The position numbers and the translations under genes were made by a program. Shown here one piece after another: positions 8,641-16,907 of a stretch of DNA of 64,000 nt. The DNA is taken from contig NZ_MIJF01000001.1 of NCBI RefSeq assembly GCF_001730235.1, forward strand, positions 62,001-126,000. Direction: 5' to 3'. The notes beneath the pieces were generated by a model, which was not told where the DNA came from, did not search any database, and was given only the letters and a program-made list of their open reading frames with translations. The stretch is from Vulcanibacillus modesticaldus. Lineage in GTDB: Bacteria; Bacillota; Bacilli; Tepidibacillales; Tepidibacillaceae. Within the stretch, counting starts at the first letter, position 1. Every line of letters starts with the position of its first letter.

Positions 8641-9648
8641 ATGGCAAGAATTCAGGAATTATCAGGAAGGCAAAAGGCTGCTATATTACTCATTTCCTTA
8701 GGTCCTAATTTTTCAGCCGAAATATTTAAACACCTACGCGAGGAAGAAATAGAGCAGCTTACTTTAGAAATAGCAAATATGCGTAAAGTTGATACTGCTG
8801 ATAAAGAAAGAGTCTTACAGGAATTTCATCAAATGGCCGTTGCTCAAGAGTATATCACTCAAGGCGGTATTGATTATGCTAAGGACGTTTTAGAAAAAGC
8901 ATTAGGACAGCAAAAAGCGATAGATGTTATTAATAGATTGACAGCTACCTTACAAGTTCGTCCCTTTGACTTTGCAAGAAAGTCTGATCCAAATCAGATA
9001 CTTAACTTTATTCAAAATGAACATTCTCAAACTATTGCACTGATATTATCTTATTTACAACCTGAACAATCAGCGATGATTCTATCATCCTTACCACAGG
9101 AAAAGCAGGCTGATGTTGCACGGCGAATTGCCTTAATGGATGCAACGTCCCCTGAAATAATTAGTCAAGTAGAAAGAGTTTTAGAACAGAAGTTGTCTTC
9201 AACATTGCAACAAGATTTCAATGCAGCAGGCGGTATTCAAAGTATCGTTCAAATATTAAATGGAGTCGATCGCGCTACAGAGAAGACTATTTTAGACACA
9301 TTAGAAGTTGATGATCCAGAATTGGCAGATGAAATTAAAAAGAGGATGTTTGTCTTTGAAGATATCGTTAATTTGGATAACCGTTCAATTCAACGAGTGA
9401 TTAGAGATGTTGATAATAACGATCTGCAACTGGCGCTGAAAGTGGCTAGTGATGATGTTAGAGAAGCGATATTTAGAAATATGTCTAAGAGAATGGTAGA
9501 GACATTCAAAGAAGAAATGGAGTTTATGGGTCCTGTACGCCTTAGAGATGTAGAGGAAGCTCAAACTAGAATTGTTGCAACCATAAGGCGATTAGAAGAA
9601 GCTGGCGAGGTAATCATTGCTCGTGGAGGCGATGATATAATTGTCTAA
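8641..9648 (+). CDS. fliG: Flagellar motor switch protein FliG
   Basis: A 335-residue C-ring protein that interacts with the stator and couples FliF to FliM. The three armadillo-like domains are recognisable: N-terminal LSGRQKAAILLISLG, the middle EHSQTIALILSYLQPEQSA (EHPQ-like motif, here EHSQ), and the C-terminal charged torque helix DLQLALKVASDDVREAIFRNMSKRM. GGGAGGGAG precedes the ATG. The end overlaps fliH by 8 nt. Confidence 0.97.
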   Translation: MARIQELSGRQKAAILLISLGPNFSAEIFKHLREEEIEQLTLEIANMRKVDTADKERVLQEFHQMAVAQEYITQGGIDYAKDVLEKALGQQKAIDVINRLTATLQVRPFDFARKSDPNQILNFIQNEHSQTIALILSYLQPEQSAMILSSLPQEKQADVARRIALMDATSPEIISQVERVLEQKLSSTLQQDFNAAGGIQSIVQILNGVDRATEKTILDTLEVDDPELADEIKKRMFVFEDIVNLDNRSIQRVIRDVDNNDLQLALKVASDDVREAIFRNMSKRMVETFKEEMEFMGPVRLRDVEEAQTRIVATIRRLEEAGEVIIARGGDDIIV

Positions 9649-10423
9649 AATTTATAAATCAGTTCAACTTAATGAAAATCAAAAGAAGATAATTACATAT
9701 GAACATAAATTAAAAAACGAACCAGAGGTAAGCCAAGAAGAATTAGTTGATGACACATTCAATTATCGGGATCAAATCATAAAAGAAGCTAAAGAGCAGG
9801 CAGCTCGGATACTTGGAGATGCAAAAAAACAGGCAGAGGAATTGCTAGAGAAAGAAAAAAAGGCTATCGATGAATGGTGGGATAAGAAAAGAGCGGAAGA
9901 TGACCTACTCATTGAAAGACTAAAAAAAGAGGGTTACCAAGCGGGATACGAAGAGGGGCATGCAAAGGCCGAATTAGATCTACAGGAACAATATCAAAAA
10001 AGATTTGATCAAGCTCAACAAATCCTTGAAGAAGCTTCTAGGATAAAAGAACAAATCATCCAAGAATCTGAGTCTAAAATAATTGAACTTAGCGTCGCAA
10101 TCGCTGAAAAAATTATTAGAAAAGAAATAGAACTAGATATGGGCGTGGTAAAAAATCTAGTAAAAGAGGTATTGAAAGGAATAAAAGAACTTGAAAAAAT
10201 CTCAATATCAGTTGCCCCTAGTTATTTTACATATCTGCATAATGCCAGAGAAGAACTGCTTAAAGAATTAAATGGGCAGATAGAATTATTGATCTTTCCA
10301 GATCCATCAATTACAGATGGTGGTTGCATAATTAAATCTTCTTATGGAACTTTTGATGCTAAAATAGATACTCAGTTAGAAGAAATTAAATTTCTTTTAT
10401 TTGATATATCGGGTAGGAGATGA
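9641..10423 (+). CDS. fliH: Flagellar export ATPase regulator FliH
   Basis: A 260-residue charged, coiled-coil protein (about residues 45-150) with the short glycine-spaced segment GYQAGYEEGHAKAE typical of FliH. The C-terminal domain (IIKSSYGTFDAKIDTQLEEIK) is the FliI-binding part in relatives. It acts as the peripheral stalk of the flagellar export ATPase. The start is a TTG overlapping fliG by 8 nt, with GGAGG 11 nt upstream; no later ATG keeps the family N-terminus. Confidence 0.9.
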   Translation: MSKIYKSVQLNENQKKIITYEHKLKNEPEVSQEELVDDTFNYRDQIIKEAKEQAARILGDAKKQAEELLEKEKKAIDEWWDKKRAEDDLLIERLKKEGYQAGYEEGHAKAELDLQEQYQKRFDQAQQILEEASRIKEQIIQESESKIIELSVAIAEKIIRKEIELDMGVVKNLVKEVLKGIKELEKISISVAPSYFTYLHNAREELLKELNGQIELLIFPDPSITDGGCIIKSSYGTFDAKIDTQLEEIKFLLFDISGRR

Positions 10424-10425
10424 GG

Positions 10426-11754
10426 ATGAATACAACAATCGATATTCAAAAATACAAAGAAGTTATCAGAAACTCAAATCCTATTCGGATATATGGGATG
10501 GTGACCCAAGTTATTGGTTTGACAGTAGAATCCTTGGGCCCGGACTCTAAAATTGGTGATCTCTGTTTCATTTATCCAGCTAACGGTAAACAGCCTGTGA
10601 AAGCTGAAGTTGTTGGTTTTAAAAATAACCGCGTTTTACTGATGCCTCTAGGTGAACTAGGGGCAATTGGTCCTGGATGTGATGTTATTAATACCGGTTC
10701 ATCACTTAAGATAAAAGTTGGTCTTCCACTTTTAGGGAGAGTTTTAAATGGTTTGGGGGAACCACTAGACGGAGAAAAGCTCCCACCGGGATTAGCTTAC
10801 TATCCAACAAATCAATTACCCCCTAATCCATTAACTAGACCACGAATATCTGATCCGATACATCTTGGTATAAGAACAATTGATACACTTTTAACCATAG
10901 GTAAAGGCCAAAGGCTAGGGATATTTGCCGGAAGTGGTGTAGGAAAGAGTACCTTGTTAGGAATGATTGCTAGAAACACTTCCGCTGATGTTAATGTTAT
11001 AGCACTTATCGGTGAACGTGGAAGGGAAGTTAGGGAATTTCTTGAGAGGGATTTAGGTGAGGAAGGGTTAAAAAAATCTGTAGTAGTAGTTGCTACTTCT
11101 GATCAGCCTGCATTAGTACGAATAAAAGGTTCAATAATTGCAACAAGTATTGCCGAGTATTTTCGAGATCAAGGTTTAAGTGTTAATTTGATGATGGATT
11201 CCCTAACTAGGTTTGCAATGGCACAACGCGAAATTGGTCTAGCCATCGGTGAGCCACCAGCAACTAAGGGTTATACTCCATCAGTGTTTGCGGAGTTACC
11301 AAAATTATTAGAACGCTCTGGAACAAATCAATATGGTTCAATTACAGCATTATATACTGTTTTGGTCGATTCTGATGATATGAATGAGCCAATAGCTGAC
11401 GCAGTTAGAGGTATACTTGATGGACATATCATACTTGATAGAAAAATTGCTCAAAAAGGGCATTACCTTGCAATAGATGTATTACAAAGTGTAAGTCGTG
11501 TTATGAAAGATATTGTTTCTAAAGAACATATTAATGCAGCTGAAACTCTTAAGAAATTACTAGCAGCATATAAAGATGCAGAAGATCTGATTAATATTGG
11601 TGCTTATAAACGTGGTAGTAATGCGTTGATTGATAAAGCGGTTGAATATTATCCACTTATTTTAGAATTTACAAGACAAGATATTGATGAGACGACAAAT
11701 TTTGATGAGTCAATTAAACAATTAATCGACACTTTTAAGGAGATTAACGTATGA
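10426..11754 (+). CDS. fliI: Flagellum-specific ATP synthase FliI
   Basis: A 442-residue F1-beta-like ATPase that energises type III export. Walker A is GIFAGSGVGKST, followed by VIALIGERGREVREF and Walker B in VNLMMDSLTRFAMAQREIGLA. Two ATGs (10420, 10426) are in frame; 10426 has AGGAG at the better distance of 6 nt. The fliH stop lies between them, so the genes are adjacent or overlap by 4 nt. fliJ overlaps the 3' end. Confidence 0.96.
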   Translation: MNTTIDIQKYKEVIRNSNPIRIYGMVTQVIGLTVESLGPDSKIGDLCFIYPANGKQPVKAEVVGFKNNRVLLMPLGELGAIGPGCDVINTGSSLKIKVGLPLLGRVLNGLGEPLDGEKLPPGLAYYPTNQLPPNPLTRPRISDPIHLGIRTIDTLLTIGKGQRLGIFAGSGVGKSTLLGMIARNTSADVNVIALIGERGREVREFLERDLGEEGLKKSVVVVATSDQPALVRIKGSIIATSIAEYFRDQGLSVNLMMDSLTRFAMAQREIGLAIGEPPATKGYTPSVFAELPKLLERSGTNQYGSITALYTVLVDSDDMNEPIADAVRGILDGHIILDRKIAQKGHYLAIDVLQSVSRVMKDIVSKEHINAAETLKKLLAAYKDAEDLINIGAYKRGSNALIDKAVEYYPLILEFTRQDIDETTNFDESIKQLIDTFKEINV

Positions 11755-12188
11755 GTAATTTCAACTTTCCTTTTCAAAAAATATTAGATTTAAAAGAAAA
11801 AATGAGGGAACAAGTAGAGTCAAGTTACCTTGAGCTTAACCAACGATTAATTTCTGAAAAGGAAAAGCTAACAGAATTAATTACGAAAAAAAATAAACTT
11901 CAAGAAGAATTGTTAACTATTCAATTAAATGGAGCTACAATCGTTGAAATAAATCAATCTCAATCATACATAAATCATATTGAACAACTTATTGCCAGAC
12001 AGTTAAAAAGCATTGGACAAATAGAAAAGGAAATCCAAAAAAAGCGAAAAGAGCTTATAAAAGTAAAAATTGATGAGAAAAAATGGATAAAGCTCAAAGA
12101 AAATAAATGGCAAGATTACATTGATCAAAGTAATAAGTTAGAGCAGAAAGAATTAGACGAGATAGCCATTCAAAGGTTAGCTAGATAA
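11751..12188 (+). CDS. fliJ: Flagellar export chaperone FliJ
   Basis: A 145-residue, almost entirely helical, Lys/Glu-rich coiled-coil protein beginning NFPFQKILDLKEKMREQVE, as FliJ proteins do. In the export apparatus FliJ sits in the FliI hexamer like the gamma subunit of F1 and contacts FlhA. The ATG overlaps the fliI stop (ATGA) and has AAGGAG 8 nt upstream. Sequence conservation is low in this family, so position carries much of the weight. Confidence 0.88.
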   Translation: MSNFNFPFQKILDLKEKMREQVESSYLELNQRLISEKEKLTELITKKNKLQEELLTIQLNGATIVEINQSQSYINHIEQLIARQLKSIGQIEKEIQKKRKELIKVKIDEKKWIKLKENKWQDYIDQSNKLEQKELDEIAIQRLAR

Positions 12189-12216
12189 TCATTAGCTATG
12201 GGAGAGGGGTACGGAG

Positions 12217-13116
12217 ATGCAGTCTAATACAGAAAGAGAATATAGTAAATTGGAATGGATATTTTATATTGTTATCCTTCCAATAATATTTATCTCCATA
12301 CTTGCTACTACGATATTTTGGTTATTAGATATCGAGGTGAAAGATCAAGTATTACAAACTGTTAATAAGATACCTTATATTGAGAAGTTGATAGATGACC
12401 AACAGTTTATCAAAAAGGATTATTTAATTGATAATCCAACTAAAGAACAACTTCAATTTACAGTTAGTGAATTAAAAAAAACATTGAATGAAAAGAATAA
12501 CTACTTAGCTGATTATGAAAATAAGTTAGCAAAAAAGGATGAAGAAATAAATAGATTAAACCAACAAATTACTGAATTGCAAAGCAAATTAAATGAAAAA
12601 AATGTATCGGAGTTATCAAGAGAACAAGAAATTGCGGATCTTGCAAAGGTTTATGCAAATATGAATGTTAAAAATGCTGCAAACATACTATCTGCTTTAA
12701 ATATCGAAGAAGCAGTTCTCTTATTATCTCAAATGAGTATTGATGCAAAGAGTAGTATATTGGAGAAAATGAGTCCTGAAAATGCTGCTAAACTATCTAT
12801 TTTGTTAAAAGATCAAAAGTATTCAAAAGATAAGGATATTCAAGCACTCCAATCAAGAATAAATAGTCTTTTAAAAGAGATAAATAATCTCAAAAACAAT
12901 AATTCGGCAGATAAATCGGATTATCAAGATTTATTAAAAACGTTAGCAAATATGGAACCAAGAAATGCTGCTAATGTTGTATGGTCATTATATTTGCAGG
13001 ACGAAGTACAAGTCAAAAAAATATTGACCGCGATGGACTCACAAACAAGAGCTAAAATATTAAATGAATTATCTCCCGCAAATGCTGCGGATATTGCAGT
13101 ATTGCTTGTGGAGTAA
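12217..13116 (+). CDS. ylxF: MotE/YlxF-like membrane protein with two MgtE-N-like modules
   Basis: A 299-residue protein with one N-terminal transmembrane helix (about 15-37), a long coiled coil (about 70-140), and two similar C-terminal modules. The first (about 147-205) has NAANILSALNIEEAVLL and MSPENAAKLSILL; the second (about 243-299) has NAANVVWSLYLQDEVQV and LSPANAADIAVLL. These resemble the intracellular MgtE-N fold of MotE, a chaperone of the stator protein MotC in Proteobacteria. Between fliJ and fliK it holds the place of B. subtilis ylxF. Its length suggests an internal duplication. The exact role in Firmicutes is not known to me. Confidence 0.75.
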   Translation: MQSNTEREYSKLEWIFYIVILPIIFISILATTIFWLLDIEVKDQVLQTVNKIPYIEKLIDDQQFIKKDYLIDNPTKEQLQFTVSELKKTLNEKNNYLADYENKLAKKDEEINRLNQQITELQSKLNEKNVSELSREQEIADLAKVYANMNVKNAANILSALNIEEAVLLLSQMSIDAKSSILEKMSPENAAKLSILLKDQKYSKDKDIQALQSRINSLLKEINNLKNNNSADKSDYQDLLKTLANMEPRNAANVVWSLYLQDEVQVKKILTAMDSQTRAKILNELSPANAADIAVLLVE

Positions 13117-13153
13117 AAATATAAAAAATATTTTCGAAAGGGGGTGAAAAAAT

Positions 13154-14359
13154 ATGGAACAAACAACAGTTTCAATGACTACCACAACAGCTAGTAATGT
13201 AAACAATATGAAAAATTTAAGGACTGATAATCAAAAGAATCTATCTGACTTGGACATAATGACCCAAGAACTGGCTGGATTAAGTTTTTACCAAATATTT
13301 AATAATATTTTTATTGATTCTCAAAATGAAACTGATAGTCAAGAAATATTAATGGGGTTGTCAAGTGTCCTTAAAAATAGCGAAAAATCTGATGAGCTAT
13401 TGACTTGGTTTCAAGGTTTATCACAAGAACAACAAGAAGTTGTTTATCAAATATTAGCTAATATTGATAGTGCTGATTCAATAAATAATTTTTTATCACC
13501 TATTAAGGGTAATCAACAGTTAAAGGTTGTGTTAAAAGATCATGAGTTCAAGCTTCGGGGGTTTTGGGATAAATTACAAGAAATGAATATAAACCAAGAC
13601 CAAGATGATAAATTAGAGTTTCTTCAGAAAGAGCCTATCAAATTATCAAAAAATGTCTCGCTCTTAAAAGAAAAGGACAATACTAAAATTGTTCCAGGTG
13701 ACAAAGTATTAAATTACCTAAATAATTTATTTGTTGAACAGCATCTATCAGCAGAGCAAGAAGTGGATCAGTTAAAGCAAGGTGGCGTAAAACAAATAGA
13801 ATTACAGCGGATAGATATTAACCAAGTAGATTTAGCTTCACTCCAATTTCAAAATATTAAACAAATTAAGAGTGAAAACATCAATATAAGTGATGGTTAT
13901 CAGAACCTGATTAACGTAGAAAATCAGGATTTCACATCTGAGTTAGGTAAAGTTTTAATCAAAAATATTAAAATGCCTAATGGGGTTACTGAAACCAAAA
14001 TTCAACTTCATCCCGAGGAATTAGGACGAATAAGTGTAAAATTAACAGCTAGTAATGGTCAATTAGCTGCACAAATTATTGCTGATACTTCTCTAGGGAA
14101 AGCACTTTTGGAGGGTCAAATACAGCAATTAAAACATTCATTGATACAACAAGGGTATCAGGTTGAAAAGATAGAAGTTTTACAAATGTCATCTTCTTCA
14201 TCAAGTTACAGTAATAGTAATGGGTTTAATTTTTCGGATAATCAACCGACAAAGCAACAGTATTATGGTCGATCTTCTTATTCTGTACCAACTGTTGATG
14301 AAGAAGAAATTTCAGAACAGAACTTATTCAGTTTATCAGGAATTGACTATACTGTTTAA
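13154..14359 (+). CDS. fliK: Flagellar hook-length control protein FliK
   Basis: A 401-residue protein with a low-complexity, Gln/Asn-rich N-terminal two thirds and the conserved C-terminal Flg_hook domain (about 265-350): TKIQLHPEELGRISVKLTAS followed by LLEGQIQQLKHSLIQQGYQVEKIEV. FliK measures the hook and switches export specificity through FlhB. A Ser-rich stretch follows the domain. The ribosome site is AAGGGGGTGA. The position between ylxF and flgD is standard. Confidence 0.9.
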   Translation: MEQTTVSMTTTTASNVNNMKNLRTDNQKNLSDLDIMTQELAGLSFYQIFNNIFIDSQNETDSQEILMGLSSVLKNSEKSDELLTWFQGLSQEQQEVVYQILANIDSADSINNFLSPIKGNQQLKVVLKDHEFKLRGFWDKLQEMNINQDQDDKLEFLQKEPIKLSKNVSLLKEKDNTKIVPGDKVLNYLNNLFVEQHLSAEQEVDQLKQGGVKQIELQRIDINQVDLASLQFQNIKQIKSENINISDGYQNLINVENQDFTSELGKVLIKNIKMPNGVTETKIQLHPEELGRISVKLTASNGQLAAQIIADTSLGKALLEGQIQQLKHSLIQQGYQVEKIEVLQMSSSSSSYSNSNGFNFSDNQPTKQQYYGRSSYSVPTVDEEEISEQNLFSLSGIDYTV

Positions 14360-14372
14360 AGGAGTGTGTTAA

Positions 14373-14834
14373 GTGGAGTTACAAAGTTTAACAAGCACTT
14401 CTAGTCAGATTACTAAATCGAATACCAAAATCGATAAAAGTATACTTGGCAAGGATGACTTTCTTAAATTACTCATTGAACAAATGAAGAATCAGGATCC
14501 ATTAAAACCTTTAAATGACACTGAATTCATCTCCCAAATGGCACAATTTAGCTCACTAGAACAATTAAATAACATAAGTAGTATTAATCAGAGGATTTTA
14601 GAAATTCAAGAAGATACAAAAACAACCTTAAATGAACTAAATTCTAATTTAGGTGCTCAACAATTTCTATTAGCTAATTACTCTAATCTTATTGGAAAGA
14701 TAGGTTATTGGTCTAAAGATGACGGTATTCAAATGAGCGGGATAATTGAGAGTCTTATTTTAAGAGATAATCAAATTTATGCTGTCATAAATGGTGATGA
14801 ATTAATTATTAGTGATCTTTACCAAGTTAAATAA
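14373..14834 (+). CDS. flgD: Flagellar hook assembly scaffold protein FlgD
   Basis: A 153-residue hook-cap protein. The conserved FlgD block is near the N-terminus: [20 protein letters not shown] then [18 protein letters not shown]. The protein is short compared with enterobacterial FlgD and similar to the compact Bacillus form. The GTG start at 14373 is supported by AAAGGAGTG 7 nt upstream. Confidence 0.95.
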   Translation: MELQSLTSTSSQITKSNTKIDKSILGKDDFLKLLIEQMKNQDPLKPLNDTEFISQMAQFSSLEQLNNISSINQRILEIQEDTKTTLNELNSNLGAQQFLLANYSNLIGKIGYWSKDDGIQMSGIIESLILRDNQIYAVINGDELIISDLYQVK

Positions 14835-14846
14835 GGAGTTAAGGTT

Positions 14847-15233
14847 ATGGATCAAACATATAAAGTAGGACATACCTTTTACCCTAAACAAGTCATTAAT
14901 ACAAAAAATAATAGGATCAATAATAGTTCAAGTAGTTTTAATAATATATTTAATGAAAAATTACAGCTTAGTGATTTGCGAGAGGTTAAGTTTAGTAGCC
15001 ATGCTAAACAGAGGCTAGATAGTAGAGGAATTAAACTAGATTCTACTCAATTATCACAATTGAACCAAGCAGTTCAAAAAGCCGCACAAAAAGGTGCTAA
15101 GGATTCATTGATATTGATGCAAAATCTTGCTTTTGTTGTGAGCATAACAAATCGAGTAGTGATCACGACAGTTGATCAAAATTCAATGAAAGATCATGTT
15201 TTTACCAATATTGATAGTGCTATAATAGTATAG
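14847..15233 (+). CDS. Conserved flagellar operon protein (TIGR02530 type)
   Basis: A 128-residue protein of a family found between flgD and the hook gene in many Firmicutes. The conserved part is C-terminal: VKFSSHAKQRLDSRGI, then KDSLILMQNLAFVVSITNRVVITTVDQ and VFTNIDSAIIV. There is no signal peptide or transmembrane helix. The function is unknown; the location suggests a hook-assembly factor. It starts 12 nt after flgD with an AAGGAG site; its stop codon overlaps the first helix of a leader RNA structure for the next gene. Confidence 0.8.
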   Translation: MDQTYKVGHTFYPKQVINTKNNRINNSSSSFNNIFNEKLQLSDLREVKFSSHAKQRLDSRGIKLDSTQLSQLNQAVQKAAQKGAKDSLILMQNLAFVVSITNRVVITTVDQNSMKDHVFTNIDSAIIV

Positions 15234-15281
15234 GCTGGACCCGAAAGGGAGGCCTGACACCGTTGAACGACTGATACGGTG
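15232..15281 (+). ncRNA. Structured two-helix RNA element in the hook-gene leader
   Basis: Helix 1 pairs 15232-15236 with 15251-15255 (one G-U), then an internal loop, then CCC/GGG (15240-15242 with 15247-15249) capped by a GAAA tetraloop. Helix 2 pairs CACCGT (15258-15263) with ACGGTG (15276-15281) around a 12-nt loop containing two UGA triplets. The element is G+C-rich for this genome, overlaps the stop of the preceding gene and ends 2 nt before the AAGGAGGAG ribosome site of the hook gene. I cannot assign it to a named RNA family. Confidence 0.55.
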
Positions 15282-15299
15282 AGAAGGAGGAGATAAATA

Positions 15300-16118
15300 A
15301 TGTTACGATCTATGTATTCAGGTATTGCCGGAATGAGAGGATTCCAAACAAAATTAGACGTAATTAGTAACAATGTTGCTAATGTTAATACCATCGGGTT
15401 TAAAGCAAGTAGAGTATTGTTTCAAGACATATTAAGTCAAAAGATATCGGGTGTAACTGCCCCGGAAGAGGGAGTAAGGGGGGGAATTAACCCCAAACTT
15501 ATTGGACTTGGATCTAGTATTTCATCTATTGATACAATACATACTCCAGGAACTTTTATGACAACCAATGTTCCAACCGATTTAGCGATTGAAGGTGATG
15601 GATTCTTTGCTGTAGCACCTAATGCCGATGGTGAAGAAATATTATTAACTAGAGCTGGTAATTTCATGCGAGATGCAGTAGGAAATCTAGTAACATCACA
15701 AGGATATTTAGTACTTGGAGTTGGTGGTGAGCCCATCAATATTCCAACTGAGGTAGTTGCTTTTAATATTTCCGCTGACGGAAGTATTATCACAACAACT
15801 GCTGACGGTGAAACTGAAGTTATTGGGCAATTAGGTTTGGTTAAAGTACAGAATCCTTCTGGTCTTGAAAAGGTTGGGAACTCGTTTTATAAGATGACTT
15901 TAAATGCTAATCCTGAAGGTGAGTTAGAAGTTGTGGAACCACAAAATGTTGAAGTTGGCACTGGAAGGATTTTAACCGGACAGCTTGAGATGTCTAACGT
16001 TGACTTGACAGCAGAATTAACCGAAATGATTGTTGCTCAAAGGGGATTTCAAGCTAATTCAAGGTCAATCACGACTTCTGATGAAATCCTACAAGAAGTG
16101 GTAAATCTTAAGCGATAA
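15300..16118 (+). CDS. flgE: Flagellar hook protein FlgE (FlgE/F/G family)
   Basis: A 272-residue axial protein, the size of the Bacillus hook protein, which was long annotated FlgG. The N-terminus MLRSMYSGIAGMRGFQTKLDVISNNVANVNTIGFK and the C-terminus EMSNVDLTAELTEMIVAQRGFQANSRSITTSDEILQ are diagnostic of the family; the central part holds LAIEGDGFFAV and LTRAGNF. It forms the hook outside the cell. FlgG is the alternative name some pipelines would give. AAGGAGGAG precedes the ATG, directly after the leader RNA element. A terminator-like hairpin follows. Confidence 0.9.
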   Translation: MLRSMYSGIAGMRGFQTKLDVISNNVANVNTIGFKASRVLFQDILSQKISGVTAPEEGVRGGINPKLIGLGSSISSIDTIHTPGTFMTTNVPTDLAIEGDGFFAVAPNADGEEILLTRAGNFMRDAVGNLVTSQGYLVLGVGGEPINIPTEVVAFNISADGSIITTTADGETEVIGQLGLVKVQNPSGLEKVGNSFYKMTLNANPEGELEVVEPQNVEVGTGRILTGQLEMSNVDLTAELTEMIVAQRGFQANSRSITTSDEILQEVVNLKR

Positions 16119-16126
16119 TAGGTTCA

Positions 16127-16158
16127 TGCTGGGGGGAATTATTTCCCCAGCAATTTTT
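16127..16158 (+). terminator. Terminator-like hairpin between flgE and swrD
   Basis: TGCTGGGG pairs with CCCCAGCA, extendable by two G-U pairs and an A-T, followed by AATTTTT. This is the strongest hairpin inside the fla/che operon. No strong promoter is visible between it and swrD, so it likely gives partial termination or protects the hook mRNA end. Confidence 0.65.
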
Positions 16159-16200
16159 GAATAAATTCAAGATACTATATTACATTTGGTAGGAGATATT

Positions 16201-16395
16201 ATGATATATGTTAATAGATTAGATGGTAGCGAGTTTGTAATTAACCCGTTATTGATAGAAACGATTGAAAAAACACCGGACACAATTATAACTTTGACAA
16301 ATGGAAAGAGATATATTGTAAAACAAACATTAGAAGAAATTATCGAACAATTTGAAGCTTTTATCAAACGAACACATTCTTTGAACGTTAATTAA
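16201..16395 (+). CDS. swrD: Flagellar protein SwrD/FlbD
   Basis: A 64-residue protein of the FlbD family: MIYVNRLDGSEFVINPLLIETIEKTPDTIITLTNGKRYIV is collinear with Bacillus SwrD (YlzI). In B. subtilis SwrD increases flagellar motor power, probably via the stators. The ATG at 16201, 5 nt after TAGGAGA, is chosen over a TTG at 16186 that would precede the ribosome site. Confidence 0.88.
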   Translation: MIYVNRLDGSEFVINPLLIETIEKTPDTIITLTNGKRYIVKQTLEEIIEQFEAFIKRTHSLNVN

Positions 16396-16420
16396 ATATA
16401 GGAACATTGGAGGGATGATT

Positions 16421-16864
16421 GTGTTCAAAAATAAATTATTAAACATTTCGTTAATCATTATTATTGCAATCACTTTACTAGGAATTGTAGCCTATTTTCT
16501 CTATCAATATATATTTTATGACGTATCACAGCAGGAAGAGGTTCCAATAGAACCAACTATCGATGAAATTATTCCCTTGACCGTCAATGTTCCTAAAATC
16601 AGCACTAATCTAGGAGACTCTACAATAATTGTGTTAGAATTAACATTACAAATGGATAATGAAGATGCTAAAATTGAGGCAGAGAAAAGGATGTTTCAGA
16701 TTAAAGATAGGATTAATTTATACTTAAAAAATTTAACATATGAGTCCTTTTCTACAGAAGAGAAGATTAAAAAGTTTAAGACAAATTTGATAGGTAGGTT
16801 AAATAATATTTTACAAGATGGAAAAGTGGTAAATATCGATATTACTCAGTTGTTTTTACAATAA
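16421..16864 (+). CDS. fliL: Flagellar basal body-associated protein FliL
   Basis: A 147-residue single-pass membrane protein: transmembrane helix at about residues 7-29, then an acidic linker and the periplasm-facing FliL domain (VNVPKISTNLGDSTIIVLELTLQMDN...). FliL rings surround stator units in other bacteria. The GTG at 16421 has GGAGGG 6-7 nt before it; an upstream ATG at 16415 lies against the ribosome site and is unlikely. Confidence 0.9.
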   Translation: MFKNKLLNISLIIIIAITLLGIVAYFLYQYIFYDVSQQEEVPIEPTIDEIIPLTVNVPKISTNLGDSTIIVLELTLQMDNEDAKIEAEKRMFQIKDRINLYLKNLTYESFSTEEKIKKFKTNLIGRLNNILQDGKVVNIDITQLFLQ

Positions 16865-16907
16865 TTGGGTACATCCATTGTTTCACTTGTTCTTGAGGTG
16901 ATAGATT

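Noticed and set aside
15232-15290. Hammerhead or c-di-GMP riboswitch in the hook leader
   Set aside because: CGAAA and CTGA words are present, but the hammerhead core order and cleavage site are not, and the GEMM core sequences are missing.
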